Below are positions 26,809-36,006 of a DNA stretch of 64,000 nucleotides, one piece after another (position 1 is the stretch's first letter; the number at the start of each line of letters is the position of its first letter). The notes below the pieces were generated by a model. It was not told the DNA's origin. It saw only the letters and a list, made by a program, of their open reading frames with translations, and did not search any database. The DNA is from Oscillospiraceae bacterium (GTDB taxonomy: Bacteria; Bacillota; Clostridia; Christensenellales; Aristaeellaceae): NCBI GenBank assembly GCA_031255415.1, contig JAIRSO010000066.1, positions 1 through 64,000 of the forward strand, in the 5' to 3' direction. The translations under genes and the position numbers were made by a program.

Positions 26809-27771
26809 ATGCCGATCAACAACTTCCTTCGACATGGCAACACTCTTGTCGAGGCGCTCTCTGACGACTCCAACTTTGTTGACGACGTCCCTTACACCGA
26901 CGAATCCTCCGAATCCTTCTCCGTCACCGAACCTGCTGGCGACGCTTCCGATGTTCAGCGCATTATCCAGCAGAAGCTCAGCGGCATCGAGATAACCAGC
27001 CCTGTTGGCACCCCAATCTCTCCGGACGTTACCAACGACTTCGAGATCAAATCTGTTGCTGGCGACTCCGGGCTCCCCTTCTTCGCGGAGTTCCGGCTCC
27101 AGGGCGAGAGCGACGTTCAGATGACCACTAAAAAGCGCAACCAGCGCACCCGTATCGATCTTACTCTTTCTACCGATTCTGACGGCATACTTCGCGCCAC
27201 ACTCCCCCCTGGCTCTTTTGCGATCACCCAGCAGTCCACCCAACCTGGGTACCTCCTTAACGCCTTGCATCATGATCTCCAGGTCGGCACATCGGGCTAC
27301 GTCATTGACGGCGTATATTTTGATGAAACCCCTGGCATTATTACACCAAAACTATCGCAGCCTTTCAAGATCCGCATCCTCACCCCTGACGATACCCCTT
27401 CTCTTTCAACCTACATCGTAGCCGGTTACGCCAATACATATCTGGGCGAGACCGACGTTGAGCTAACCATATCCCCTGACGCGGACGGCTATGCTTCTTT
27501 CGATCTCCCGGTCGGACACTATTCGCTTATCAATCCCCTATCTGCCGACACTATCCTCCTTGACCTTGACGTACAACCCACCTCCCCTAACGCAACCACT
27601 CTCCTTGAATACACGATCACGGAAACCCCCGCTCCCCCTCCCACCCAATACCCTACCACTCCCGCCACCCCCGACGAAGTATCCTCTCCCGGCGACTTGC
27701 TCGAATTATACACCCCCTTAAGCTCATTACAACCTCCCCCCACCCCTGCTCCGCAGCCGCCGAAACTCTAA
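26809..27771 (+). CDS. Unrecognised beta-rich protein with Pro/Thr tail
   Basis: 320 residues; I do not recognise the family. The ATG at 26809 has GCTAGGAGG upstream. Acidic N-terminal segment (residues 1-50), then two similar beta-rich stretches that read like SpaA/Cna-B-type repeats: FFAEFRLQGESD through LRATLPPGSFAI, and FKIRILTPDDTP through YASFDLPVGHYSL. The C-terminal 50 residues are Pro/Thr-rich. No signal peptide, membrane segment or sorting signal. The coding strand is pyrimidine-rich (CTC, CCT, ACC, TCT codons), unlike both the purine-rich fucI and the GCG/CGC-rich surroundings. Confidence 0.8.
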   Translation: MPINNFLRHGNTLVEALSDDSNFVDDVPYTDESSESFSVTEPAGDASDVQRIIQQKLSGIEITSPVGTPISPDVTNDFEIKSVAGDSGLPFFAEFRLQGESDVQMTTKKRNQRTRIDLTLSTDSDGILRATLPPGSFAITQQSTQPGYLLNALHHDLQVGTSGYVIDGVYFDETPGIITPKLSQPFKIRILTPDDTPSLSTYIVAGYANTYLGETDVELTISPDADGYASFDLPVGHYSLINPLSADTILLDLDVQPTSPNATTLLEYTITETPAPPPTQYPTTPATPDEVSSPGDLLELYTPLSSLQPPPTPAPQPPKL

Positions 27772-27775
27772 AAGA

Positions 27776-27801
27776 AGCGCCCTCTCGACCGAGAGGGCGC
27801 T
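27776..27801. terminator. Bidirectional terminator between convergent genes
   Basis: Perfect 12-bp arms (AGCGCCCTCTCG / CGAGAGGGCGCT). The T-rich flank on the minus-strand side (CTTCTTTTAG) favours termination of the anti-sigma gene. Confidence 0.8.
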
Positions 27802-27825
27802 CATCAACTAACTCAACCCAACCCC

Positions 27826-28983
27826 TTAAGGCTGCCTGCTTCTCCAGTGCCATTTCTCTACCAAGAGCGCTGTGCCCGCCATGATAACCACTACCAGTAT
27901 CCACGGCGCGGCGATCGTTATAAACACAAGCATATCCATGAAGTAATTACCCACCGCGCGAGCCGACATACCGAATTGGGTGCGCATCCTGCCCCATAGC
28001 GTAACCCCTAACGCTTCTATCGGATCGGCTGTTTCGGTCATCGCGATATCAATCTGTGAGAACAGCGCTCTCGCGTCCCAGTTCTCCAGCGTGGCCTGTA
28101 TGGAGCTGATCTGCGCTTCCGTGTCGGATATACCGCGCTCGATCGTCATCTTTTCCTCTATAGACGAGGTTTCCCCCAGCAGCTGAATAAACCTATCCAA
28201 CTGGTTCTTGCAGGAAGCCAGCTTGGTAGTCATTTCAGCGTACTGATCGGTATAATCCTGCTGTTGCAGTTCGGAGTCCTCCACGTCCACGATCGAGTCC
28301 AGCGCGCGCAGGAATCCTCCCAGCGACTTTTCCGGCATCCTGATCTGGAGCGAGCAGAACCTGCCGCCCTTACCATCGCGCGTAAGCGGCAGACCGCTGA
28401 CCGCCTCATACTGCGCCCAGCCTCCATACTGCAGCGTTAACTTCAGTATAGCGTCCTTATCGTCGTCGAAGTTGTTCGTTTTGACTGTATACGATCCGCT
28501 TCTCAGCCGTCTTTGCGCGTCAGCGACCGACTGGATCTGCTGCGCGTCCCCTTCCGCCAGCAAACCGCCCTGATCCGCGTTGGTATACACGGTATCGCTG
28601 CCCGGTGGGAACAGCCCGTCCGCGCCGGCGTTTTCGACCCTAGCCGCGCCTGGAATGAGTCCCACGTGAACCAGCGTCGCGCCGCCGAACAGGATCGCGA
28701 CCAGCGCGGCGACCGCTATGAATATCCTGACATTCGTATCTATCCGCCTCTTGCTTGGCTTTTCCATCCGGATCATCTGCCGCCAGGCTATAGACAGTTC
28801 GTCGGGAGGCTCTATATCAGCGTCCAGCGTGTGAAGATGCTGTACTAGTTCGTACATTTCCTCACGATAAGCCGCGCACACAGGGCATCCGGCTTCGTGT
28901 TCCACCATTTCCTGCATAGTCCGGCGTGGCATCTGTCCGTCCAACAGCTCATGTAAAAGGAGGCGGTACTTTTCACAGGTCAC
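27826..28983 (-). CDS. Anti-sigma factor with zinc finger and DUF4349
   Basis: Probably a membrane-bound inhibitor of the sigma factor encoded just upstream. 385 residues, GTG start with AAAGGAGG upstream. Cytosolic zf-HC2-type finger (Cys3 and HEAGCPVC near residues 29-36), a transmembrane helix at about 85-107, a DUF4349 extracytoplasmic region with a coiled-coil stretch (MTTKLASCKNQLDRFIQLLG), and a second helix near residues 350-373. It begins 38 bases after the sigma gene, the usual sigma/anti-sigma order. Confidence 0.87.
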   Translation of the reverse strand: MTCEKYRLLLHELLDGQMPRRTMQEMVEHEAGCPVCAAYREEMYELVQHLHTLDADIEPPDELSIAWRQMIRMEKPSKRRIDTNVRIFIAVAALVAILFGGATLVHVGLIPGAARVENAGADGLFPPGSDTVYTNADQGGLLAEGDAQQIQSVADAQRRLRSGSYTVKTNNFDDDKDAILKLTLQYGGWAQYEAVSGLPLTRDGKGGRFCSLQIRMPEKSLGGFLRALDSIVDVEDSELQQQDYTDQYAEMTTKLASCKNQLDRFIQLLGETSSIEEKMTIERGISDTEAQISSIQATLENWDARALFSQIDIAMTETADPIEALGVTLWGRMRTQFGMSARAVGNYFMDMLVFITIAAPWILVVVIMAGTALLVEKWHWRSRQP

Positions 28984-29021
28984 TAAATTTCCTCCTTTCT
29001 CCTGTGTTGGACGAATCTCCC

Positions 29022-29651
29022 TTAGTTTTGTTCCCTTTCATCATCAATTCTATTTCCGCGTTGTCTGGCGCGGCGTTTCCCGGACGCGGAAGGCTCGTCC
29101 GCGCCGTAGGAATAGAGCATCCGGCGCAGGCGTTCGCGCGCGCGGCTGATGCGTGATTTGACGGTGCCTAGGTTAAGCTTGAGCACCGAGGCGACTTCCT
29201 CATAAGTCAGCCCCTGGACGTCGCGCAGGATGATAGCCGTGCGCATATCCAGAGGCAGACGCGCAATGCATTCGCGCAGCGCGCTGTTGAGGTCGTTCCT
29301 TTCGAGTTGTTCCTGAGGGTTATTCGCGCGATCCGTGACGGCGAAGCCCGCGTCCATCATACCTTCCAGGGACACGAACGGCTTGATGCGCCGGCGGCGG
29401 ATCATATCCAGGCATACGTTGGTGGTGATGCGGTATATCCATGTGGCGAACGAGGCGTGGAAACGGTACTCCCCTATCGACCGGTACGCGCGGAGCATTA
29501 CCTCCTGCGCGCAGTCAAACGCATCCTCCCTGTTATTGGTAATCCGATAACACAGCGTATAGATACGTTGCTCAAGAGGCAGTATCAACTGCTCGTAAGC
29601 CTCCGCATCGCCGTTTTGGGCGCGCTTAATTAACCGGTCGGAATCTTGCAA
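29022..29651 (-). CDS. ECF RNA polymerase sigma factor
   Basis: Extracytoplasmic-function sigma factor (RpoE/SigW-like), 209 residues. Region 2 is recognisable (YRITNNREDAFDCAQEVMLRAY, FATWIYRITTNVCLDMIRRR), and region 4 (LRDVQGLTYEEVASVLKLNLGTVKSRISRARERLR) is a typical helix-turn-helix. TTG start nine bases after GGGGAGG. The C-terminal tail is basic and probably disordered. Its activity is likely held by the following anti-sigma factor and released by an envelope signal; no autoregulated promoter motif was identified. Confidence 0.95.
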   Translation of the reverse strand: MQDSDRLIKRAQNGDAEAYEQLILPLEQRIYTLCYRITNNREDAFDCAQEVMLRAYRSIGEYRFHASFATWIYRITTNVCLDMIRRRRIKPFVSLEGMMDAGFAVTDRANNPQEQLERNDLNSALRECIARLPLDMRTAIILRDVQGLTYEEVASVLKLNLGTVKSRISRARERLRRMLYSYGADEPSASGKRRARQRGNRIDDEREQN

Positions 29652-29851
29652 AGCGCAACCACCTCCCCAGGGTGAGTACCATACCGCGCCGCGCGGTATT
29701 TATAGAGGAGGCGATTGCACCTCCCTTTCGTAATTTTTCGGCCAAGCCGTCAAGAGTGTTGCAGTATCAGTCGCGTGTAGTCAGTTTACCCGGGTAGAGC
29801 GCGCTGTCCGTTCGACGGGAAAGAGCGTATAGTCGACGAGGCGCGCGCGCG

Positions 29852-31333
29852 TTAATTATCGATCCAGCGCGCGGCTCGATCGACCGCCTTACGCCAGCCG
29901 CGCATATGATCGGCTCTTGCGGTCTCGTCCATGCCGGGCGAGAAAGTCAGGTCGGCGCGCCACAGCCGCGACAGCTCGCCGAGTCCCGAATACATGCCCG
30001 ATCCCAAACCGGCCATCCAAGCCGCGCCCAGCGCGGTCGTCTCCGCGACGGCAGGCCTTTCCACGGGCACGCCGAGTATATCCGCCTGGAACTGCATCAG
30101 GAACCCGTTCGCGCTCGCGCCGCCGTCCACTCGAACGGCGTTCACACCGCCGGACTCCGCCATCAGGCTGATAACGTCCGCGGACTGGTACGCGATCGAT
30201 TCCAACGCCGCGCGAGCCAGCTGCGCGCGTCCCGTGCCCCGCGTTATGCCCAGCAGCGCGCCGCGCGCGTACATATCCCAGTGCGGAGCGCCCAGCCCCG
30301 TGAACGCCGGAACCAGGTACACCCCCTGGTTATCCGGGATCGAGCGGGCAAGCGCCTCCGTCTCGTCAGCGCGGGAGATTATGCCCAGCTCGTCGCGCAG
30401 CCACTGAACGGCGGCTCCGCCGACGAACACGCTGCCCTCCATCGCGTAGGCGGTTGAACCGCGCCAGCGCCACGCCGGACATGTGAGCAGGCCCCTCCCG
30501 CCTCGAACGGGATCGGATCCCGTGTTCTTTAGCAGGAAGCAGCCTGTGCCATACGTATTCTTAAGCATGCCGGGGGTGAAACAAGCCTGCCCAAACAGCG
30601 CGGCTTGCTGATCCCCCGCGACCGCCGTGACGGGCACGCGCCGACCCAGTATCGACGGATCGAGCGCGCCGAAACAGCCGATGGTGTCCCGCACCTCGGG
30701 CAGTACGCTGGATGGAATATCCATCCCGTTCAATAATACACTATCCCAGTCCAGGCTGTCCAGTCCCAAAAGCATGGTTCTTCCGGCGTTGGACACGTCC
30801 GTTAGGTGCGGGCGGCCTTCCAGCATATGCCACATTAGGAACGTATCCACCGTGCCGAAACACAGCTCGCCGGACTCCGCGCGCGCGCGAAGCCCGTATG
30901 TATCGAGCATCCATTGCAGTTTCGTGGCGGAGAAATACGCGTCGGGGATCAATCCGGTGCGCCGCTCGATCTCGTCCGCGAGTCCGTCGCGGCGCAGCCT
31001 CTCGACCAGCGGCGCGGTGCGCCTACACTGCCACACGATAGCGTTGCATACCGGCTCCCCTGTCGCGCGATCCCATAACAGCGACGTCTCCCTCTGGTTC
31101 GCGATCCCGATAGCCTCTATGTCCCCGGCTCCGCCAGCCATGCGCACCGCTTCGCGCAAGGCCTCCAACTGGCTGGACAGGATAGCCTTAGGGTCATGCT
31201 CGACCCAGCCGGGGCGCGGGTAAATCTGTGGGAAAGGAGCCGAACACAGCGAGACGACCCGTCCCGCGCGGTCAAACACGACGGCGCGCGAACTTGTCGT
31301 CCCCTGATCCATAGCCGCGATCAAGCCCGACAT
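29852..31333 (-). CDS. glpK: Glycerol kinase
   Basis: Phosphorylates glycerol to sn-glycerol-3-phosphate; 493 residues, the usual length. FGGY-kinase motifs: MDQGTTSSRAVVFDR at the ATP site, WQCRRTAPL, and PGMLKNTYGTGCFLLKNTG. The ATG at 31333 lies five bases after GGAGG. It follows the beta-propeller gene by 81 bases; no glpF, glpD or glpO is adjacent, so glycerol use depends on genes elsewhere. Confidence 0.95.
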   Translation of the reverse strand: MSGLIAAMDQGTTSSRAVVFDRAGRVVSLCSAPFPQIYPRPGWVEHDPKAILSSQLEALREAVRMAGGAGDIEAIGIANQRETSLLWDRATGEPVCNAIVWQCRRTAPLVERLRRDGLADEIERRTGLIPDAYFSATKLQWMLDTYGLRARAESGELCFGTVDTFLMWHMLEGRPHLTDVSNAGRTMLLGLDSLDWDSVLLNGMDIPSSVLPEVRDTIGCFGALDPSILGRRVPVTAVAGDQQAALFGQACFTPGMLKNTYGTGCFLLKNTGSDPVRGGRGLLTCPAWRWRGSTAYAMEGSVFVGGAAVQWLRDELGIISRADETEALARSIPDNQGVYLVPAFTGLGAPHWDMYARGALLGITRGTGRAQLARAALESIAYQSADVISLMAESGGVNAVRVDGGASANGFLMQFQADILGVPVERPAVAETTALGAAWMAGLGSGMYSGLGELSRLWRADLTFSPGMDETARADHMRGWRKAVDRAARWIDN

Positions 31334-31414
31334 TGCAGCCTCCAAGTATTCCAGTATTCTTTTTTAGCAGCGCTTGCAGCGCCTGTTAGGCGGAGCGCCT
31401 ATGCGGCTGTTTCT

Positions 31415-34057
31415 CTATTTGATTTGTATGCCGTAGATCTTCTGCTCTTTAGTGCCCACGACGAGCATGTCGCCGTAGACGGCTGGCGTAGCCTCGATGT
31501 TGCCTTTGAGCGTGACGTGACCCAGTTCCTCCCCGGTCAGCCCGTCGTAGAGCGCGAGTTTTCCTTTTGAGTTGCCCTGTATGATCCAGCCCTTGCCGTC
31601 CTCGTTATACACGGCTACGGGCGAGCTCCACGAGTATGAACCCAGCGACGCGCGCCAGCGCAGTTCGCCGCTCTTTTTATCTATAGCCAGCAGCGTGCCG
31701 CCGTCCCCGGTGCGCGCAGCCGTGAAGTATACCAGTTCGTCAAGGGAGCCTTTGCCCACGAGGGGGGAAGCCATTATGCCGCCGGTAATGTTCGCGTTGT
31801 AGGTGCAGGGGATCGTGTATTTCCATTCCTCGTCCCCGGTAAGCGCGTTCAGGCGGCGGATCGTAACGTCGGAGTCGCGCTGGCGGTAAGTCACGGTATT
31901 GCCCGTATACAGCGCGGCGCGCCCGTCCTGCTCGATCTCCAGCGCGACGGAAGCCGCCACTTTGTCCTCCGTATCCACAACCCAAACCGGCTGCATCGAG
32001 GACATATCAACGCACTGCACGCGTCCGCCGTTGTCGCCGTAGTACGCGTACTGCCCGTAAACGGCGACGCTGGACTCGGTGCCGACCAGCTTGTCGTCCG
32101 TGTCGTAACGATAGTTGACGGTGGATGGAGACGCGGTCAAACCGCCGGCGGAATCCAGTCTCAATCCCAGATCGGTGGTATAGAACAGCCCGTTGCCGCC
32201 GGCTGTGATCATCGTGTTGGTAGCGGGGTCGATGACCGCGGAGCCGTTGAACGTGCCGTTGGTCAGTTTCGCGTTTTTGTTCGATCCGTCGATGAGGAAC
32301 ATCTCGGATTGGTCTATCAGGTTGAACCCGCGCATCCCGATGGGACCGGGGGTATTGTTCAAAACAGAGATGCCCTGCCCTATCAGCAGGAACGGGTATC
32401 CGCTGGGATGCACCACCGCCGATCCCTTGATGGGATAACCGATCCGGATGGGCGGGCGGGTCTGCTCGCCGTCGTCCAGGTCGTAAAAGTACACGTTGCC
32501 GTCGAGCGCGGCGTATATGACTTCCTTGAGCGCGGTCTTGGCCTTCTTCTCCTCGTTGATGTTCATCATCTCGCGGATGTCGGAGGGCCAGGTGACTATG
32601 GCTGCCTGGCCCGTCCAGCCCACGCCGTTGAAGTAGCCCAGGGAGCCTATCGAGTGCTCCCAGGCGACCGACAGCGCGTTATCCGTTATATCGACCGTAC
32701 CATACGCGGAGTTCTGGCGGAACGGCCCGCCGCGAAACGTGGACACCCCGCGCAGCACCGTCCTCCCTCCGACTTTGTTGTAATCCTCCGGCGCGCCCAT
32801 CTCCACCTTCTTGCCGCGCGAGTAGGTGGGCACTGCCTGGCCTTCGATGAGCACGTCCATTTCCGCTAAGAATTGATCCGGGGCGGCAGTCTGCGATCCT
32901 ACAGCTGGCTGCAGTACGAACGGGTTGGGGGTGGCGGTAGGCTCGGGGGTAGGCTCCGGGGTGGCGGTGGGTTCGGGCGTAGCGGTAGGCTCGGGGGTTG
33001 GCTCCGGAGACGGGGTAGGCGCGGGGGTCGGGGTCTCCAGCGGCAGCCCCACCCGGATGTTGACGCTGCGGATGCCCGTATCGCTCCACTCGCTGCCTAT
33101 GCCGGCCTGCGCGCGGATGATCCCGTCGTAAGGCTCGGCGAACGTGACGCTCATCGTCCATGTGCGAGAGTCGTCATGCTCCAGCCCCTCTCCGGCCTGA
33201 ACCGCGATCTCCTCGCCGTTCTGGTTCATGAGCCGGACGCACGTCGCGGCCGCGTCGGTGCGCAGGGTGAACTGCACCGGCTCCGCCGCGTCGGACAGAT
33301 CCCGCGAGTCGATGAACAGCTCCAGCACGCTGGCGCTGATTCCCTGCGGCTGCTGAAGCGGCGTGGGCGTTGGATCGGCGGGGTTGCCGCCGTTCCCGTC
33401 GGGCTTGACGAGCCTGGAGACGTAGTCCAGCGCGTCGCGCGTGATGAAGGTCACCGCCCTGTCCTTCCATTCGGGCAGGAAGAACCACACCGCGCCTACG
33501 CCGATGACCGCTATCAGCAGCAGTATCAGCAGTCTGGACAGGCATCCGGATCGTCTGCCGCCGCGATCCGGGCGCGTGTCGGGGCTCTCGTCGCGGATTG
33601 GATCGGCGTCGTCCGCGTCGAGTCCGCGCGATTGCTGAGCCTGTCCACGCTCGTAGTACGCGTTCGGGTCGCGCTCGCGCAGAGGCCGGGGCGGCCTCAC
33701 GGACGGCGCGGAACGCTGGCGCTGGAGTCCGCGCTCCTCGCCGCGATCCCGCGCGTAATCGTCCGGCGGCTGGTACGGGCGGCGCGGCTGGGCGGCGGGA
33801 GGCGCGTAAGAGGACGCGCCACGCGACTTCATTTCGCGGGCATAGGAGTCCGCGGCGGCGGTACGCCTAGGCTCGCGCGCTGGAGAGGCGTCTTCCTCCC
33901 CGCGCAGGCGGAGCGCCTGGGTGCGTCTGCGCCTGGGCGTATCCACAGGCGTGTATACGCGCGTCTCCTCGGATTCGCCGGTCTCGTAGCGCGGAGCCGG
34001 CGCGGTCGATACGCCGGATCTGCCGACCGGCTTTTTGCTGCGCGAATCGCTGTTCAA
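31415..34057 (-). CDS. Membrane-anchored PQQ-like beta-propeller protein
   Basis: 880 residues, TTG start with GAGGTG eight bases upstream. About 165 Arg/Pro-rich, probably disordered cytosolic residues precede a single transmembrane helix (LSRLLILLLIAVIGVGAVWF, about 172-191), giving a C-terminus-outside topology. Outside: a beta-rich domain (about 235-340), a Thr-Pro-Glu linker with TPEPTATPEPT repeats, then PQQ-type blades (AWEHSIGSLGYFNGVGWTG, WKYTIPCTYNANITGGIMAS, LAIDKKSGELRWRASLG). Similar proteins are thought to scaffold or sense at the cell wall. No PQQ-binding catalytic residues could be assigned. It has its own promoter. Confidence 0.85.
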   Translation of the reverse strand: MNSDSRSKKPVGRSGVSTAPAPRYETGESEETRVYTPVDTPRRRRTQALRLRGEEDASPAREPRRTAAADSYAREMKSRGASSYAPPAAQPRRPYQPPDDYARDRGEERGLQRQRSAPSVRPPRPLRERDPNAYYERGQAQQSRGLDADDADPIRDESPDTRPDRGGRRSGCLSRLLILLLIAVIGVGAVWFFLPEWKDRAVTFITRDALDYVSRLVKPDGNGGNPADPTPTPLQQPQGISASVLELFIDSRDLSDAAEPVQFTLRTDAAATCVRLMNQNGEEIAVQAGEGLEHDDSRTWTMSVTFAEPYDGIIRAQAGIGSEWSDTGIRSVNIRVGLPLETPTPAPTPSPEPTPEPTATPEPTATPEPTPEPTATPNPFVLQPAVGSQTAAPDQFLAEMDVLIEGQAVPTYSRGKKVEMGAPEDYNKVGGRTVLRGVSTFRGGPFRQNSAYGTVDITDNALSVAWEHSIGSLGYFNGVGWTGQAAIVTWPSDIREMMNINEEKKAKTALKEVIYAALDGNVYFYDLDDGEQTRPPIRIGYPIKGSAVVHPSGYPFLLIGQGISVLNNTPGPIGMRGFNLIDQSEMFLIDGSNKNAKLTNGTFNGSAVIDPATNTMITAGGNGLFYTTDLGLRLDSAGGLTASPSTVNYRYDTDDKLVGTESSVAVYGQYAYYGDNGGRVQCVDMSSMQPVWVVDTEDKVAASVALEIEQDGRAALYTGNTVTYRQRDSDVTIRRLNALTGDEEWKYTIPCTYNANITGGIMASPLVGKGSLDELVYFTAARTGDGGTLLAIDKKSGELRWRASLGSYSWSSPVAVYNEDGKGWIIQGNSKGKLALYDGLTGEELGHVTLKGNIEATPAVYGDMLVVGTKEQKIYGIQIK

Positions 34058-34081
34058 TCAGGGACACCTCGTTTCGACCGT

Positions 34082-34110
34082 ATTATACATAATCCCAACG
34101 ATTGAAACAA
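34082..34110 (-). promoter_or_regulatory. Promoter of the beta-propeller gene
   Basis: On the minus strand, TTGTTT (34105-34110), a 17-base spacer and a perfect TATAAT (34082-34087). Confidence 0.6.
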
Positions 34111-34225
34111 GGGTATTGATCCTCTTTTTTGCGCGAGTAAAAAAATACCTTCCGCTTTCGATATTATTCGCCATCGCGCGGCGCGTCCGCGCGTCTTTGA
34201 GCCCGTCCGGGACGTAAAAACATGC

Positions 34226-34254
34226 TGGAAAAAGCTCCGGCGTTGTGGTAGAAT
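34226..34254 (+). promoter_or_regulatory. Candidate promoter of the pepP-efp-glyQS unit
   Basis: TGGAAA (34226-34231), a 17-base spacer and TAGAAT (34249-34254) with an extended TG motif. It diverges from the promoter at 34082-34110. Confidence 0.45.
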
Positions 34255-34306
34255 AATCAAGCCGCGTTTTGAGAAGGTTACGCGCGCGGCGGGGAGCGGT
34301 GGACTG

Positions 34307-35389
34307 ATGAGCGCAACGGCTAACATTATCGCCCTGAACGAGCTGCTGGATCAGCTGGCGGAGATAGGGCTGGACGGCGCGATACTGCATAAACGGGAGA
34401 ATATCCGCTACTTCAGCGGATTTACGGGAGAGGGGCTGCTGCTGGTCGCGCGAGGGAAGCGCGCGATCGTGACTGACTTCCGCTACATCGAACAGGCGGG
34501 ACTCCAGGCTCCCGATTGGATCGCCGCGTCCGTCGCGCCGGAGCGGAGCCATATCGCAACCGCGTTCGCTCTGCTCAGCGGCGAGAAGCGGCTCGCGTTC
34601 GAGGACGACTACGTGTCCGTCGCGGCTATGAGGAAAATCAACCAGGAAATGCCGGGCATAACGTTTACGCCTATCGAGCGCCGGCCGGAGAAACTGCGCG
34701 AGATCAAAACCCCCGTCGAGATCGAGAACATCGCCAAGGCGTGCGCGATAGCGTGCGCCGCGCTCGAATCGATACTGGGCGAGATCAAGCCGGGGCGCAC
34801 GGAGCGAGAGATCGTCTGGACGCTGGAGCGAGCGATGCTCGAGCGCGGCGCGGAGAAACCGTCGTTTGAGACGATCGCAGCGTCCGGCCCGAACGGCTCT
34901 TTGCCGCACGCCGTGCCAACCGACCGCAGGCTGGAGAAGGGCGACTTCCTCACGCTGGATTTCGGCGCGATGTACAACGGCTACTGCGCGGACGTGACGC
35001 GCACCCTCGCGATAGGCGCGCCGTCCGCCGATAAGCGCAAGGTATACGAAACCGTGCTGTCCGCGCAGCTTATCGCGTTGGACGCGATAAAACCGGGCAG
35101 ACTATGCACGGAGATAGACTCCGCGGCCAGAGACTATATCTACGCGGCTGGTTATGAGGGGATGTTCGGGCACGGGCTGGGGCACTCGCTGGGGCTTAGG
35201 ATCCACGAGGATCCCAGGTTCAGCCAGGCGGCGGGGGACGCGGTTGTGAAGGTCGGGCACGTGATGACGGTCGAGCCTGGGATATACCGCCCCGGCACGG
35301 ACGGAGTTAGGATCGAGGACACGGTAAAGATCACCGAGAACGGCGCGGTGCGCCTTACGAATATGTCCAAGGAACTGATCACGCTGTAA
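34307..35389 (+). CDS. Xaa-Pro aminopeptidase family M24
   Basis: Metallopeptidase that removes N-terminal residues preceding proline; 360 residues. A creatinase-like N-terminal domain is followed by the pita-bread fold. Metal ligands appear in LDFGAMYNGYCADVTRT (two Asp), MFGHGLGHSLGL (His) and the C-terminal MTVEPGIY and RIEDTVKI (two Glu). It starts at the ATG at 34307 after GGGGAG. It precedes efp, a common Firmicutes arrangement. Confidence 0.95.
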   Translation: MSATANIIALNELLDQLAEIGLDGAILHKRENIRYFSGFTGEGLLLVARGKRAIVTDFRYIEQAGLQAPDWIAASVAPERSHIATAFALLSGEKRLAFEDDYVSVAAMRKINQEMPGITFTPIERRPEKLREIKTPVEIENIAKACAIACAALESILGEIKPGRTEREIVWTLERAMLERGAEKPSFETIAASGPNGSLPHAVPTDRRLEKGDFLTLDFGAMYNGYCADVTRTLAIGAPSADKRKVYETVLSAQLIALDAIKPGRLCTEIDSAARDYIYAAGYEGMFGHGLGHSLGLRIHEDPRFSQAAGDAVVKVGHVMTVEPGIYRPGTDGVRIEDTVKITENGAVRLTNMSKELITL

Positions 35390-35439
35390 CGCCGCGGCAA
35401 TGGCGCGCGCGTAAGAAGGATTGACGGGGAGGCTGATTT

Positions 35440-35997
35440 ATGCTCACGGCGGGCGAGTTTCGCAAGGGGATAACGGTGGAGTGGGACGGCGGCGTGTGGA
35501 ATATCGTGGAGTTCCAGCACGTCAAGCCGGGCAAGGGCGCGGCGTTCGTGCGCACGAAGATCAAGAACGTCATGACCGGGGCGGTGGTTGAGCGCTCGTT
35601 CAACCCGACCGACAAGATGCCGCGCGCGATCATCGAGACCAAGAAGATGCAGTACCTGTACAACGATGGGGAGTTGTACTACTTCATGGACGTGGAGACG
35701 TTCGAACAGGAGCCGCTAAGCCGCGATCAGGTCGAGGACGCGATCCAGTTCGTCAAGGAGAATACGGCGGTGGACGTGCGCTACTTCAAGGGCAAGGCGT
35801 TCTCCGTGGAACCGCCCAACTTCGTCGAGCTTGAGGTCACGCAGACCGAACCGGGATTCAAGGGCGACACAGCCAGCAATACCACCAAGCCCGCGACCGT
35901 CGAGACGGGATTCCAACTATCGGTGCCGCTGTTCATCAACCAGGGCGAGATGATCCGCATCGACACACGCACGGGCGAATACATGGAGCGCGCGTAA
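35440..35997 (+). CDS. efp: Translation elongation factor P
   Basis: Relieves ribosome stalling at polyproline; 185 residues, three beta domains. The modification loop reads [14 protein letters not shown], with the usual lysine. GGGGAGG precedes the ATG. It may be especially relevant here because the two giant repeat proteins of this genome are dense in Pro-Pro. Lies between pepP-like and the CD1247-like gene. Confidence 0.98.
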   Translation: MLTAGEFRKGITVEWDGGVWNIVEFQHVKPGKGAAFVRTKIKNVMTGAVVERSFNPTDKMPRAIIETKKMQYLYNDGELYYFMDVETFEQEPLSRDQVEDAIQFVKENTAVDVRYFKGKAFSVEPPNFVELEVTQTEPGFKGDTASNTTKPATVETGFQLSVPLFINQGEMIRIDTRTGEYMERA

Positions 35998-36006
35998 GGG
36001 GGCAGC

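Noticed and set aside
32873-34105. Plus-strand open frame of about 410 codons opposite the beta-propeller gene
   Set aside because: Arg/Gly-rich shadow of the low-complexity region; the minus-strand frame has a promoter, ribosome-binding site and recognisable domains.
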